Below, piece by piece: positions 24,948-34,649 of a stretch of 64,000 nucleotides of DNA. The stretch is from Tagaea sp. CACIAM 22H2 (lineage in GTDB: Bacteria > Pseudomonadota > Alphaproteobacteria > CACIAM-22H2): the NCBI GenBank assembly GCA_014444615.1, contig PVXE01000019.1, positions 1 to 64,000 of the forward strand, in the 5' to 3' direction. Positions within the stretch are counted from its first letter, which is position 1. Each line of letters opens with the position of its first letter. The position numbers and the translations under genes are program-made. The notes beneath the pieces were generated by a model, which saw only the letters and a list, made by a program, of their open reading frames with translations, had not been told where the DNA came from and did no database searches.

Positions 24948-25658
24948 ATGAGCGAATTCAAAATCGCCGCCAAGACCGCTTCGCCGCAATTCGGCAAGGA
25001 ATTCACGACCTATCTGGCCTTGCCGCCCGGCGGCAAAGGGCCGGGCTTGGTGCTGATCCAGGAAATTTTCGGGGTCAATCAAGTGATGCGCGATCTGGCC
25101 GACGGTTACGCGCGCCAAGGCTATGTCGTCGCGTGCCCGGACATCTTCTGGCGCCAGCAGCCCGGCATCCAGATCACCGACAAGACCGACGCCGAATGGG
25201 CGCGCGCGTTCGAATTGTTCAAGGGCTTCGATTTCGCGCTGGGTGTCGAGGATCTCGCCGCGACGCTCGACGCGTTGCGCAAGCATCCGGCCGTTACGGG
25301 CAAGGTCGGCGCTGTTGGTTACTGCCTGGGCGGCAATCTCGCCTATCAGATGGCGGCGCGTACCTCGGCCGATGCGGCGGTCTCCTATTACGGCGTGGGC
25401 CTCGACGGATTGCTCGACATCGCCGGCGGCATCAAGAAGCCGCTGCTGATGCATATCGCCGAAAAGGACGGGTTCGTTCCGCCGGAAGCGCAAGCCAAGA
25501 TCAAGGCCGGGCTTGCTGGTAATTCCAGCGTGACGATCCATGTCTATCCCGGACAAGATCACGCCTTCGCGCGCGAAGGCGGCAAGCATTGGAACGCGGA
25601 TGCGGCCAAGCTTGCCAATGCGCGCACCGCCGAATTCTTCAAAGCCAATCTTGCCTAA
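24948..25658 (+). CDS. Dienelactone hydrolase family protein
   Basis: A 236-residue alpha/beta hydrolase of the carboxymethylenebutenolidase type. The nucleophile is C126 in GYCLGGN, with E39 (QEIFG), D174 (EKDGF) and H205 (DHAF) completing the active site. It hydrolyses dienelactone-like esters in aromatic catabolism, although many homologues act on other esters. GGGAG precedes ATG 24948. It runs with a quinone oxidoreductase and a cupin in the same direction with 14-base or smaller gaps, suggesting a small catabolic or detoxification operon. Confidence 0.9.
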   Translation: MSEFKIAAKTASPQFGKEFTTYLALPPGGKGPGLVLIQEIFGVNQVMRDLADGYARQGYVVACPDIFWRQQPGIQITDKTDAEWARAFELFKGFDFALGVEDLAATLDALRKHPAVTGKVGAVGYCLGGNLAYQMAARTSADAAVSYYGVGLDGLLDIAGGIKKPLLMHIAEKDGFVPPEAQAKIKAGLAGNSSVTIHVYPGQDHAFAREGGKHWNADAAKLANARTAEFFKANLA

Positions 25659-25672
25659 GGAGCACGACGTCC

Positions 25673-26644
25673 ATGGTCAAAGCGGTTCGCGCACAGAAAT
25701 CCGGTGGTCCCGAGGTGATGGTCTACGAGGATATCGACCTCGCCCCGCCGGGACCGGGCCAGGTGCAGATCAAGCACACGGCGATCGGCGTCAATTTCAT
25801 CGACACGTATATGCGCTCGGGGCTTTACCCCACGCCCACGCCCTTCGCGCCGGGCAACGAAGCGGCGGGCACGATCGCCGCGGTCGGTGCGGGTGTCACC
25901 GATTTCAAGATCGGCGATCGCGTCACTTATGTGATCCCCGGCGGCGGCGCCTATAGCGAGGCGCGCAACGCCCCGGCCGACCGCGTGGTCAAGCTGCCCG
26001 ACGGCATCACCGACAAACAAGCCGCATCGATGATGCTGAAGGGCATGACTGCGCAATATCTCCTGCGCCGCACCTATAAGGTTCAGAAGGGTGACACGAT
26101 CCTGTTCCACGCCGCCGCCGGCGGCGTGGGTCTGATCGCGGGACAATGGGCCAAGCATCTGGGCGCCATCGTCATCGGCACGGTGGGCTCGCCCGAAAAG
26201 GCGAAGCTCGCGCAAGCCAATGGCTATGCGCACACCATTCTTTATCGCGACACGGATTTCGTCGCCGCGACCAAGGCGATCATCCCCGAAGGCGTGCCGG
26301 TTGTTTACGATTCCGTCGGCAAGGACACGTTCCTGAAGTCGCTCGATTGCCTGCGGCCTTTGGGTCTGCTCGCGTCGTTCGGCCAATCTTCGGGTGCCGT
26401 CGAGCCGCTCAACACGGGCTTGCTGGCGGCCAAGGGCTCGCTGTTCCTCACGCGTCCCACGCTGTTCACGTATATCGCGAAGAAGGAGGACCTCGTCGCC
26501 ACCGCGAACGAATTGTTCGATGTGGTTGCAAAAGGCATCGTGAAGATCGAGACCTCGGCCGAATACGCGCTAAAGGACGCGGTGCGTTGCCACACCGATC
26601 TGGAAGGCCGCAAGACCACCGGCTCGGTCATCCTGGTGCCGTAA
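25673..26644 (+). CDS. qorA: NADPH:quinone oxidoreductase (zeta-crystallin-like)
   Basis: A 323-residue zinc-free medium-chain dehydrogenase. The substrate domain starts VRAQKSGGPEVMVYEDI; FIDTYMRSGLYP and the dinucleotide motif HAAAGGVGLIAGQWAK are diagnostic of Qor. It reduces quinones with NADPH by one electron. The AAGGAG ribosome site overlaps the stop of the preceding gene. The last base of its TAA is the first base of the cupin ATG. Confidence 0.9.
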   Translation: MVKAVRAQKSGGPEVMVYEDIDLAPPGPGQVQIKHTAIGVNFIDTYMRSGLYPTPTPFAPGNEAAGTIAAVGAGVTDFKIGDRVTYVIPGGGAYSEARNAPADRVVKLPDGITDKQAASMMLKGMTAQYLLRRTYKVQKGDTILFHAAAGGVGLIAGQWAKHLGAIVIGTVGSPEKAKLAQANGYAHTILYRDTDFVAATKAIIPEGVPVVYDSVGKDTFLKSLDCLRPLGLLASFGQSSGAVEPLNTGLLAAKGSLFLTRPTLFTYIAKKEDLVATANELFDVVAKGIVKIETSAEYALKDAVRCHTDLEGRKTTGSVILVP

Positions 26645-27102
26645 TGGCAAAAGCGATCGATCCGGCCACGGTGCCGCCGCGCGACGCATCGGGCTATCCG
26701 CCGGATCTGCAAGCCAAGATCGCCGGGCGCGCCAAGCGCGCGCTCGGCGACTTGCTGGGTTTGAAGAATTTCGGCGTCAATCTCACGACCATTCCGCCAA
26801 GATCGGCCAGCGCCTTGCGCCATTATCACGCGCGCCAGGACGAATTCGTCTACATCGTGTCCGGCACGCCCACACTGGTGACAGACGACGGCCGCCAAAT
26901 GTTGCAGCCCGGCATGTGCGCGGGCTTTCCCGCGGGCGACGCCAACGGCCATTGTCTGATCAACGAAACCGACAAGGACGTCGTCTATCTGGAAGTCGGC
27001 GACCGCACCGTGGGCGACAGCGTCGTCTATCCCGACGACGATCTACAGGCCAGTTCCGCCGCCGCGTGGACCTATAAGCGCAAGGACGGAACCGCGCCCT
27101 AG
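26644..27102 (+). CDS. Cupin-domain protein
   Basis: A 152-residue single-cupin protein. The metal-ligand pattern is RHYHARQDEFVYIVSG (cupin motif 1, H-x-H with the downstream E) and GHCLINETDKDVVYLEVG (motif 2). It starts one base inside the qorA stop (TAATG), so it is the third gene of the hydrolase-oxidoreductase-cupin run. The substrate is unknown. Confidence 0.85.
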   Translation: MAKAIDPATVPPRDASGYPPDLQAKIAGRAKRALGDLLGLKNFGVNLTTIPPRSASALRHYHARQDEFVYIVSGTPTLVTDDGRQMLQPGMCAGFPAGDANGHCLINETDKDVVYLEVGDRTVGDSVVYPDDDLQASSAAAWTYKRKDGTAP

Positions 27103-27143
27103 ACCGGCTTTACAACACAAATCGCATTCGGCAAATTGTCCGG

Positions 27144-27785
27144 ATGCAAAACCAACGGACGTTCAAATACGCGCTGCGATTACTCGTCGTTGTCGTCGCG
27201 TTGTTCGTTGGCGGCTGCGCCGTCAGGCCCAGCCCTTGGGCGAAGACAGATCCCGCAAAGATCTCCAAGAGCCCCGACCTCGCGACCGTCGTCATCGGTC
27301 AAACCTATCTCGGACAGGTCCTGGCTAAGGAATCCTGCCCGCAAACGCTGCGCTCGCACTGGTTCCAAGCCGAGCCGCGTGCGCTCGCTTTCCAAATCTA
27401 CGATTTCGAATGTGTTGGCGTCGAGCAACCCGCAACGCGGGATTTCAGCCGGCTCCCGGCGAAATACACGGTCGTTCAACTCCGGCCCGGCAATTACCGG
27501 CTCGACCAAGTCAACCGTTTCCGCCGGTTCCAACAGGAGATGACGACGCAAATTCAAGATACCCGTCCCACGCCGAATGGCTGGCCGGATATGACCGTGC
27601 CGCGTTTCGCCGTGACGGCGGGCGAGGTCGTCTATGTCGGAACGCTCGTCTACCTGCGCTCCGATCCGGTCGAACTACGCGCGACATCCAACCTCGACCA
27701 AGCCCGCGATGCCTTGCGCGCGATTTGGCCCGAGGGCGCCGAACGATTGACCGAACGCCGCATGCTTGTAGGAGCCACGCGATGA
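27144..27785 (+). CDS. Hypothetical lipoprotein, first of a paralogous pair
   Basis: A 213-residue lipoprotein; the signal has LFVGGC with lipidation at C25. The body carries LRPGNYRLDQVNRFRRF and VPRFAVTAGEVVYVGTLVYL, the same two blocks as in the next gene. The stop overlaps the next start (ATGA). No function is known; the PGxYxLD...GEVxYxG pattern looks like a beta-sandwich domain. A start at ATG 27144 is the only fit with the signal peptide. Confidence 0.7.
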   Translation: MQNQRTFKYALRLLVVVVALFVGGCAVRPSPWAKTDPAKISKSPDLATVVIGQTYLGQVLAKESCPQTLRSHWFQAEPRALAFQIYDFECVGVEQPATRDFSRLPAKYTVVQLRPGNYRLDQVNRFRRFQQEMTTQIQDTRPTPNGWPDMTVPRFAVTAGEVVYVGTLVYLRSDPVELRATSNLDQARDALRAIWPEGAERLTERRMLVGATR

Positions 27786-28399
27786 AATCAGCCTTAGCCG
27801 CAGTTCGACGTCTGGCCGTTGCCTCCGCCGCCGCAACGTTACTCGCAGGATGCGTCACCACCACGCCTGACGGTAAACCGATCGACAACACGCCGGGGCT
27901 CGTCATCGTTGGGTTCGCGTACACCGGATCGCAACGCACGCCTTTGGGTAGTTGTCCCGTCGGCCGATGGGGCCCATTCGCAGGACACTACAATCTCGAT
28001 TTCTTCAAACTTGACGAAAACAACCGGACGGCTTGGTACCGACGCCAAATGGCCTACGACGGCGTTTGCGAGTCCGCCGACGCTCCGACACCCGCCCGTT
28101 ATAACTTTCTGGAGCTCTCGCCCGGCCGCTATCAACTCGACGGCGTCACGAACAGCAGCCTTCAGCCGCTCATCATTCTCCGCAACGCGCCGAAATTCAC
28201 CGTCGGACCTGGCGAAGTGATCTATATCGGCGACGTGACTTTCGACGGCGAATTCGGCCGTACCGGCATCACCAACGCCCGGCTGGTGATGGCGAACACG
28301 GCGGGGAGTGCGCGCGCCGCGTTGGCCGCGCGTAACGGCCCCGCCGACCGGATGGTCGTCCGGCCGCTGGAGATCGTTATCCGGCCCAACTACCAGTAG
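27782..28399 (+). CDS. Hypothetical lipoprotein, second of a paralogous pair
   Basis: A 205-residue lipoprotein with the lipobox LLAGC (C24). It shares LSPGRYQLDGVTN and FTVGPGEVIYIGDVTFD with the upstream gene, showing tandem duplication and divergence. It has four cysteines in the mature part (after lipidation), which may form periplasmic disulphides. It ends 17 bases from the stop of the convergent histidine kinase. Function unknown. Confidence 0.7.
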   Translation: MKSALAAVRRLAVASAAATLLAGCVTTTPDGKPIDNTPGLVIVGFAYTGSQRTPLGSCPVGRWGPFAGHYNLDFFKLDENNRTAWYRRQMAYDGVCESADAPTPARYNFLELSPGRYQLDGVTNSSLQPLIILRNAPKFTVGPGEVIYIGDVTFDGEFGRTGITNARLVMANTAGSARAALAARNGPADRMVVRPLEIVIRPNYQ

Positions 28400-28416
28400 A
28401 CCGCCGCACCGCTCAA

Positions 28417-31170
28417 TCAAAACGGCTTGACGACCCGGGCGAGAGGCAGCTCGATCGTCACTTTGGTGCCTTTGCCTTTCTCGCTGTCGACGATCAGCTT
28501 GCCGCCGTGCAGCATGACCAGCTGATTGCTGATCGGCAGGCCCAGGCCCGTCCCGCCATGTTTGCGCGCGAGCCCGTCGTCGATCTGCACGAACGGCTCC
28601 ATCGCGCGCTTGGCTTCGGCCGCCGTCATGCCGATCCCCGTATCGGTCACGCAAACGCGCAGCGTCGTTTCCGTGAGCCCCGCGGACAGCGTCACCGATC
28701 CGCCTTGCGGCGTGAACTTGATGGCGTTCGACACCAGATTCATCAGCACTTGTTTCAAGCGCAGCGCATCGCCATGGATGCAGATCTGCGGGAAACCGGT
28801 GGCCAACACCAGCGCCACGTCGCCCTTGCTCGCGTTCGCGGCGAACAGGCGCACCACGTCCTCGGCCAGCCGATCGAGCTCGAATTCCGTCTCCTGCAAT
28901 TCGAATTGGCCGGCGCCGATCTTCGACAGATCCAGAATGTCGTTGATCAGATTCAGAAGATGCGTGCCCGACTGGCGGATATACTCCGCGTATTCGAAAT
29001 AGCGCTGATCTTCGGGCCCGAATAGCTTGCCGGCGACCACCTCCGAAAATCCGATGATGGCGTTGAGCGGCGTGCGAAGCTCATGGCTCATCACGGCCAG
29101 GAACGCGCTTTTCGCCGCCGATGCGGCTTCGGCCTCGGCCTTCGCTTCGCGCAACGCCGCCTCCACGCGTTTGCGCACGGTCACATCTTCGACCGTCCCT
29201 TCATAGGCGATGGTGCTGCCGTCGCGGTCGCGCACGGCCCAGGCATTTTCGCTGATCCAAATGCGTTCGCCCGTGGCGCGCCGCACGACCTCGGATTCGA
29301 ACGCGGCGATGCGCCCCTCGCGCGCCATGATGTCGCGGAACAATCGACGGCGTCCGGGTTCGACGTACCAGCTTTCGCGCTGCTGATCGCCCCCCGGCGT
29401 CGCTTCGATCTGCTGGTCCGGCCGCTCGAATCCGTTGATGCGCGCCAAAGCGGGATTGACCGCGAGCTGGCGCCAATTCGCATCCGTGCGATAGATGCCG
29501 AAATTCGCATTCTCGAAGATCGAGCGGTAGTCCTCGGCCAGGCGTTCGGCTTCGGCCTTGGCTTCGGCCAGCGCGCGCTCCGCCAGAATACGCTCGGTCA
29601 CGTCGATGACCGTGCCTTCGTAAGCAACGATTTTCCCTTCGGCGTCGCGCACCACCCAAGCGTTTTCGCTCACCCACGCCTGCTCGCCCGTCGCCCGGCG
29701 GCGTACTTCGGAAACGAAATTCTCGACGCGGCCATGTTCGGCCATCAGCCGCAAATACTCGGTTTGCCGCCGCGGGTCGACATACCAGCGCGTCCGCTCG
29801 TTCTTGGCGATCGCGGCATCCACGGCGGCGATCTGTTGCTCGGCGGACTCGAAGCCGTTCAATCGCGCCAAAGCCAGATTCGAACGCGTTTGACGCCCGC
29901 CCGGCACGGTACGGAAAATGCCGACATTGGCGTTGTCGTAGATCGAGCGCAGATCGGCCGCCGCCGTTTCGGCTTCCGCCTTCGCGGCGGCAAGGGCGAG
30001 TTCCACCCGCTTGCGCGCGGTGATGTCCTCGATCATGCCCTCGTAGTACAGCACGCGGCCATCCTGGCCGCGCACGACCCAAGCGCTTTCCGAAACCCAG
30101 ATCCGTTCGCGCGTTTTGTGGCGATAGACTTCCGATTCGAAATCGAGCACACGCCCGTCGCGCTCGATCAGACGGATGAATTCGTCGCGCCTTCCGGGCT
30201 CGACATACCATTCCTGCGCGATATCCCGGACGGCGGCGAGCATCTCTTCCTCGCTGTCGTAGCCGTTGAGCCGCACCAGGGCGGGATTGGCGCGCAGTTG
30301 TTTGCCTTCGCGCGTCGAACGATAGATGCCGTGGCTCGCGTTCTCGAACATCGAGCGGTAATTCGCTTCCGCGCGCTGCACCTCGGCCCAGGCTTCGACA
30401 AGCTGCGTGACATCCGCGACGGTGCCGATCATCCGCACCGGCGGACCTTCGACGCGGATCGCGGATTGGCGCACCCAGAACGGCGTGCCATCGCGCCGGC
30501 GGGCTTGCCACAAGGCCTCGCGAACCACGCCCTCGCGCGTCAGCCGGTCGAGCAGACGGGCGCGATCTTCCGCGTCGGCGTAGAAGACGCCGCTGTCGTC
30601 GGGCGGGCTCGCGCGCATCTCGGCGGCCGAGGCGTAGCCGAACATTCGCGCGAAGGCCTCGTTCGCGCGCACGATCCGGCATTCCTCGTCGGCCTCGTAG
30701 ATGCCGATGTCGGTCGCGGCGAACAATTGGACGAGAAAATCGGATTCCGCGAAATGCCGGTCGATCGGCTCGACCGCCGACACGCGGTCCACAACATCGC
30801 CGGTTTCGACGATCCAGCCCGTCACGCGGTCGAGCGGCCCGTCCGGCCCCGGCCGTGCCGTCACGCCGTGGACCGCCCAGAACGTCGTGCCGTCGCGCCG
30901 ACGCATTTCGATGACCACGTTGGACACGGCTTCGCCGCGCATCAATCGCGCGCGCAATCCGCTGCGGTCTTCGTTGCGCGCGAACAGATCGCGCGTATGC
31001 GCGACACCCGCGATCAGCGCGGCGGGGCTCTCGTAACCGAACATCCGCGCGGCATGGCCGTTCGCGCGCAAGATTTTCCCTTGCGCGTTCGTCTCCAGAA
31101 TCGCCATCTGCGCCTGATCGACGGCGTTCAGCGAAAGATCCGGATCGTCCTGTCCGTCGGCAGCCGTCAT
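28417..31170 (-). CDS. Soluble multi-PAS sensor histidine kinase
   Basis: A 917-residue cytoplasmic kinase without transmembrane helices. It has two N-terminal PAS domains (about 15-130 and 150-265). Three tandem near-identical PAS modules follow (about 265-384, 406-525, 547-664), each with SIxxNAxxGIxR, a WYVxPxRR motif and WVSExAWxVR...EGTVxDVT. The kinase core has phospho-acceptor H696 (SHELRTPLN), an N box (NLVSNAIKFTP) and G boxes (DTGIGM, GGTGLGL). It ends without a receiver, and no response regulator gene is adjacent, so it is an orphan kinase sensing an unknown cytoplasmic signal. Confidence 0.93.
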   Translation of the reverse strand: MTAADGQDDPDLSLNAVDQAQMAILETNAQGKILRANGHAARMFGYESPAALIAGVAHTRDLFARNEDRSGLRARLMRGEAVSNVVIEMRRRDGTTFWAVHGVTARPGPDGPLDRVTGWIVETGDVVDRVSAVEPIDRHFAESDFLVQLFAATDIGIYEADEECRIVRANEAFARMFGYASAAEMRASPPDDSGVFYADAEDRARLLDRLTREGVVREALWQARRRDGTPFWVRQSAIRVEGPPVRMIGTVADVTQLVEAWAEVQRAEANYRSMFENASHGIYRSTREGKQLRANPALVRLNGYDSEEEMLAAVRDIAQEWYVEPGRRDEFIRLIERDGRVLDFESEVYRHKTRERIWVSESAWVVRGQDGRVLYYEGMIEDITARKRVELALAAAKAEAETAAADLRSIYDNANVGIFRTVPGGRQTRSNLALARLNGFESAEQQIAAVDAAIAKNERTRWYVDPRRQTEYLRLMAEHGRVENFVSEVRRRATGEQAWVSENAWVVRDAEGKIVAYEGTVIDVTERILAERALAEAKAEAERLAEDYRSIFENANFGIYRTDANWRQLAVNPALARINGFERPDQQIEATPGGDQQRESWYVEPGRRRLFRDIMAREGRIAAFESEVVRRATGERIWISENAWAVRDRDGSTIAYEGTVEDVTVRKRVEAALREAKAEAEAASAAKSAFLAVMSHELRTPLNAIIGFSEVVAGKLFGPEDQRYFEYAEYIRQSGTHLLNLINDILDLSKIGAGQFELQETEFELDRLAEDVVRLFAANASKGDVALVLATGFPQICIHGDALRLKQVLMNLVSNAIKFTPQGGSVTLSAGLTETTLRVCVTDTGIGMTAAEAKRAMEPFVQIDDGLARKHGGTGLGLPISNQLVMLHGGKLIVDSEKGKGTKVTIELPLARVVKPF

Positions 31171-31212
31171 CGTTCTTCGGGTGGCCCCCCGCCCGGGACT
31201 ATAGCGCCGGGA

Positions 31213-31539
31213 TCAGGCGGGCGGCAGATCCTCGATCCGCCGCCAGATTGGGCGGCCAAGCCCCGCCAGAACGGCCGCTTCGCGATCGGCCCCCGGCGAC
31301 GACGCGATCAGCAAGCAGCCGTCGCAGCGCGCGGCCAAAGCCAGGGCGATTTCCATCATCCAAGCGTGATTGGGCGGCAATCCGGCGGCCTCCAGCACGG
31401 GCAGGGCCGCGTTGACGCCAATCACCGGGATATGGCCGGCCTTGGCGACCGCGACCGCCGCGTCGTTCATCCGGGCAAGGTTGGCTTCCCGTCCGGCCGC
31501 GTCAGGGGCCGAATATGGCCCCGCCACCATGATCAGCAT
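31213..31539 (-). CDS. DUF4406 family protein
   Basis: A 108-residue protein, MLIMVAGPYSAPDAAGREANLARMN, with DGCLLIASSPGADREAAVLAG near the end. This resembles the DUF4406/nucleoside-2-deoxyribosyltransferase-like fold. The enzymatic role is uncertain. It starts downstream of the rho terminator and ends 42 bases before the kinase start, so the two may share a transcript. GGGGGAAAG precedes the ATG. Confidence 0.7.
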   Translation of the reverse strand: MLIMVAGPYSAPDAAGREANLARMNDAAVAVAKAGHIPVIGVNAALPVLEAAGLPPNHAWMMEIALALAARCDGCLLIASSPGADREAAVLAGLGRPIWRRIEDLPPA

Positions 31540-31555
31540 CGCTTTCCCCCCAAAC

Positions 31556-31587
31556 GAAAACCCCCACCTTTGGGGTGGGGGTTTCGC
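31556..31587 (-). terminator. Intrinsic terminator of rho
   Basis: On the minus strand an 11-bp stem AAACCCCCACC/GGTGGGGGTTT, with a 5-base loop, is followed by TCGTTT. It starts 6 bases beyond the rho stop codon. It also overlaps the leader of the DUF4406 gene, separating the two units. Confidence 0.8.
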
Positions 31588-31590
31588 GAA

Positions 31591-32979
<1,389 letters not shown>

Positions 32980-33245
32980 CGTCTTGGTGTTCCGCGAGGG
33001 GAGATGTCGGCCGAGGAGAGGATTCGAGGGCCCGCGCCCCCGCCGTATTCGATTTGACGCTGTCCTGTTTTGAAGGACCGAGCGGTCCCGTTCGGGTCGC
33101 TCGAATAATCGAAGATATCGGCGGGAAAATCGGCCGCAGAACGCGGCCTCGAAGATAGGGGCGACCCCCATCCACGGGCCAATCTAGCGATTTCCCCGAC
33201 CCTGTCAATCCCCCAAGACGGGGCCGGGGCGCGCAACCCCTTCGT
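32980..33245 (-). promoter_or_regulatory. Leader region between hemJ and rho
   Basis: A 266-base gap on the transcribed strand of rho. It holds a GGACCG/CGGTCC inverted repeat at 33075-33088 and is GC-rich with no obvious gene. Its length suits a long, Rho-sensitive leader. I did not identify a promoter with confidence. Confidence 0.4.
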
Positions 33246-33698
33246 TCAAAACGGTTTTACGATCACGAACAGCACGATCAGGATCATCAGAACGGTCGGG
33301 ATCTCGTTCTGCATCCGGTAGAACCGCGCCGGCCGCGTGTTGCGATCGGCCTCGAAATCCTTGCGCCAACGCGCCTGGGCGTGGTGGTGCCAGCTCAAGA
33401 TCAGGACCAGCGCGAATTTGGCGATCAGCCAGCCGGACGTCCAATCCTGGACGCTGGCCAGCAACACGCCGAACACCCAGGTCGACACCATCGCCGGCCC
33501 CATGATCGCGCGCAGCAAGCGCCGCTCCATGACCTTGAAGGTTTCCGACGTATGGGTGCCGGCCGGCGCGTCGCAGTGATAGACGAACAAGCGCGGCAGA
33601 TAGAGCAGCCCCGCCATCCACGCGATCACCGAGACGACGTGCAGCCACTTGATCCAGTCATAGGTGACGTAGACGATTTCCTGGATGGTCTCGAGCAC
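33246..33698 (-). CDS. hemJ: Protoporphyrinogen oxidase HemJ (UPF0093)
   Basis: A 150-residue integral membrane protein with about four helices. The conserved YDWIKWLHVVSVIAWMAGLLYLPRLFVYH block carries the active-site histidine, and MGPAMVSTWVFG and a C-terminal MILIVLFVIVKPF follow. HemJ oxidises protoporphyrinogen IX to protoporphyrin IX, the step before HemH. The GTG at 33698 has AAGGG upstream; an ATG further upstream would add an unrelated tail. It sits upstream of rho on the same strand. Confidence 0.88.
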   Translation of the reverse strand: MLETIQEIVYVTYDWIKWLHVVSVIAWMAGLLYLPRLFVYHCDAPAGTHTSETFKVMERRLLRAIMGPAMVSTWVFGVLLASVQDWTSGWLIAKFALVLILSWHHHAQARWRKDFEADRNTRPARFYRMQNEIPTVLMILIVLFVIVKPF

Positions 33699-33880
33699 GA
33701 CCGGCCCTTTCGAAAAATTCGCGCGCGGCGCATGGAATGCCACTTGTCCGCCGCATTCGCGTGTTTCACTATATCCGCGCACCGAGCCGCGCAATATCCA
33801 ACGACGCAATGCCGTTCCGTCATGCGACGGAACCAGGGGCATTAGGACGGGTGCCGAAGGACACCCTTCGTAAGACCAAG
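33699..33880. promoter_or_regulatory. Divergent region between hemJ and the SGNH gene
   Basis: A 182-base gap with a perfect GTTCCGTC/GACGGAAC stem (33814-33833) around an ATGC loop. A GGGTG/CACCC stem occupies 33849-33866. These could be parts of a leader for the rightward SGNH operon; promoters on either side were not resolved. Confidence 0.4.
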
Positions 33881-34648
33881 ATGCGGCGCCATTCCGGATT
33901 TTTCACCCGCTGGGCGGGTACCCTGACCTTACTGATCTTTGCATTCGCCGCGGTTTCGCCCGCCGGCGCGCAAAGCCCCGCGCGCAATATCGCCGTCTAT
34001 GGCGATTCCCTCGCCGATGGCGTTTGGGATGCGTTCACCCGCACCTTGAAGCGCGAACCCGGCGGCTGGACCGTCGCGCGCCGCTCGTCGATCGGCACCG
34101 GTCTGACGCGCCACGACTTCCAAACCTGGCTCGACCAGATCGACGCCGACTTCGACGCGAACCCCGCGCGCCATGTCGTGGTCATGTTCGGCCTCAACGA
34201 TCTGCGCGATTTCCGCGACGACCGGCGCGGGCGCGTTTACGGCACCGAAGCCTGGAACGCCGCCTACGCCAAGCGCGTGGATCAATTGATCGCACGCTTG
34301 CGCGCCAAGGCCGACAACGTCGTCTGGATCGGCCTGCCGGTGTTCCGCAAGCCCGAGCAGAACGACGGCGCCAAGCATTTGACCTCGCTTTACGCCGAAG
34401 CGGCGTCGCGCGCGCGCATCGCCTTCGTGCCGATCTATGACGATTTCCTGGGGCCGGAGGGCGAGTTTACGACCCATCTGGCCAGCGCCGACGGCCGGCG
34501 CCTGCAAGTGCGCGGCGACGACGGGCTGCATTTCATCGGCACGGGCTACGACATCATCGCCCACAAGGCGATGGCCGCGATCCGGCGTTTCGAGGCGGGT
34601 CAGGCGGAAGCCTCGGCGCGCTTGCCCGAAACAACGCCGCCGCGCTGA
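33881..34648 (+). CDS. Exported SGNH/GDSL hydrolase (DUF459-type)
   Basis: A 255-residue protein with a signal peptide (hydrophobic LTLLIFAFAAVSPAGAQ, cleavage near residue 31). SGNH blocks: GDSLADG (Ser43), GLNDLRD (G104/N106) and DDGLHF (Asp214, His217). It is a likely O-acetyl transfer or esterase enzyme acting in the periplasm on a polysaccharide. It is the first gene of a four-gene plus-strand cluster ending at 37655. Confidence 0.85.
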   Translation: MRRHSGFFTRWAGTLTLLIFAFAAVSPAGAQSPARNIAVYGDSLADGVWDAFTRTLKREPGGWTVARRSSIGTGLTRHDFQTWLDQIDADFDANPARHVVVMFGLNDLRDFRDDRRGRVYGTEAWNAAYAKRVDQLIARLRAKADNVVWIGLPVFRKPEQNDGAKHLTSLYAEAASRARIAFVPIYDDFLGPEGEFTTHLASADGRRLQVRGDDGLHFIGTGYDIIAHKAMAAIRRFEAGQAEASARLPETTPPR

Positions 34649-34649
34649 C

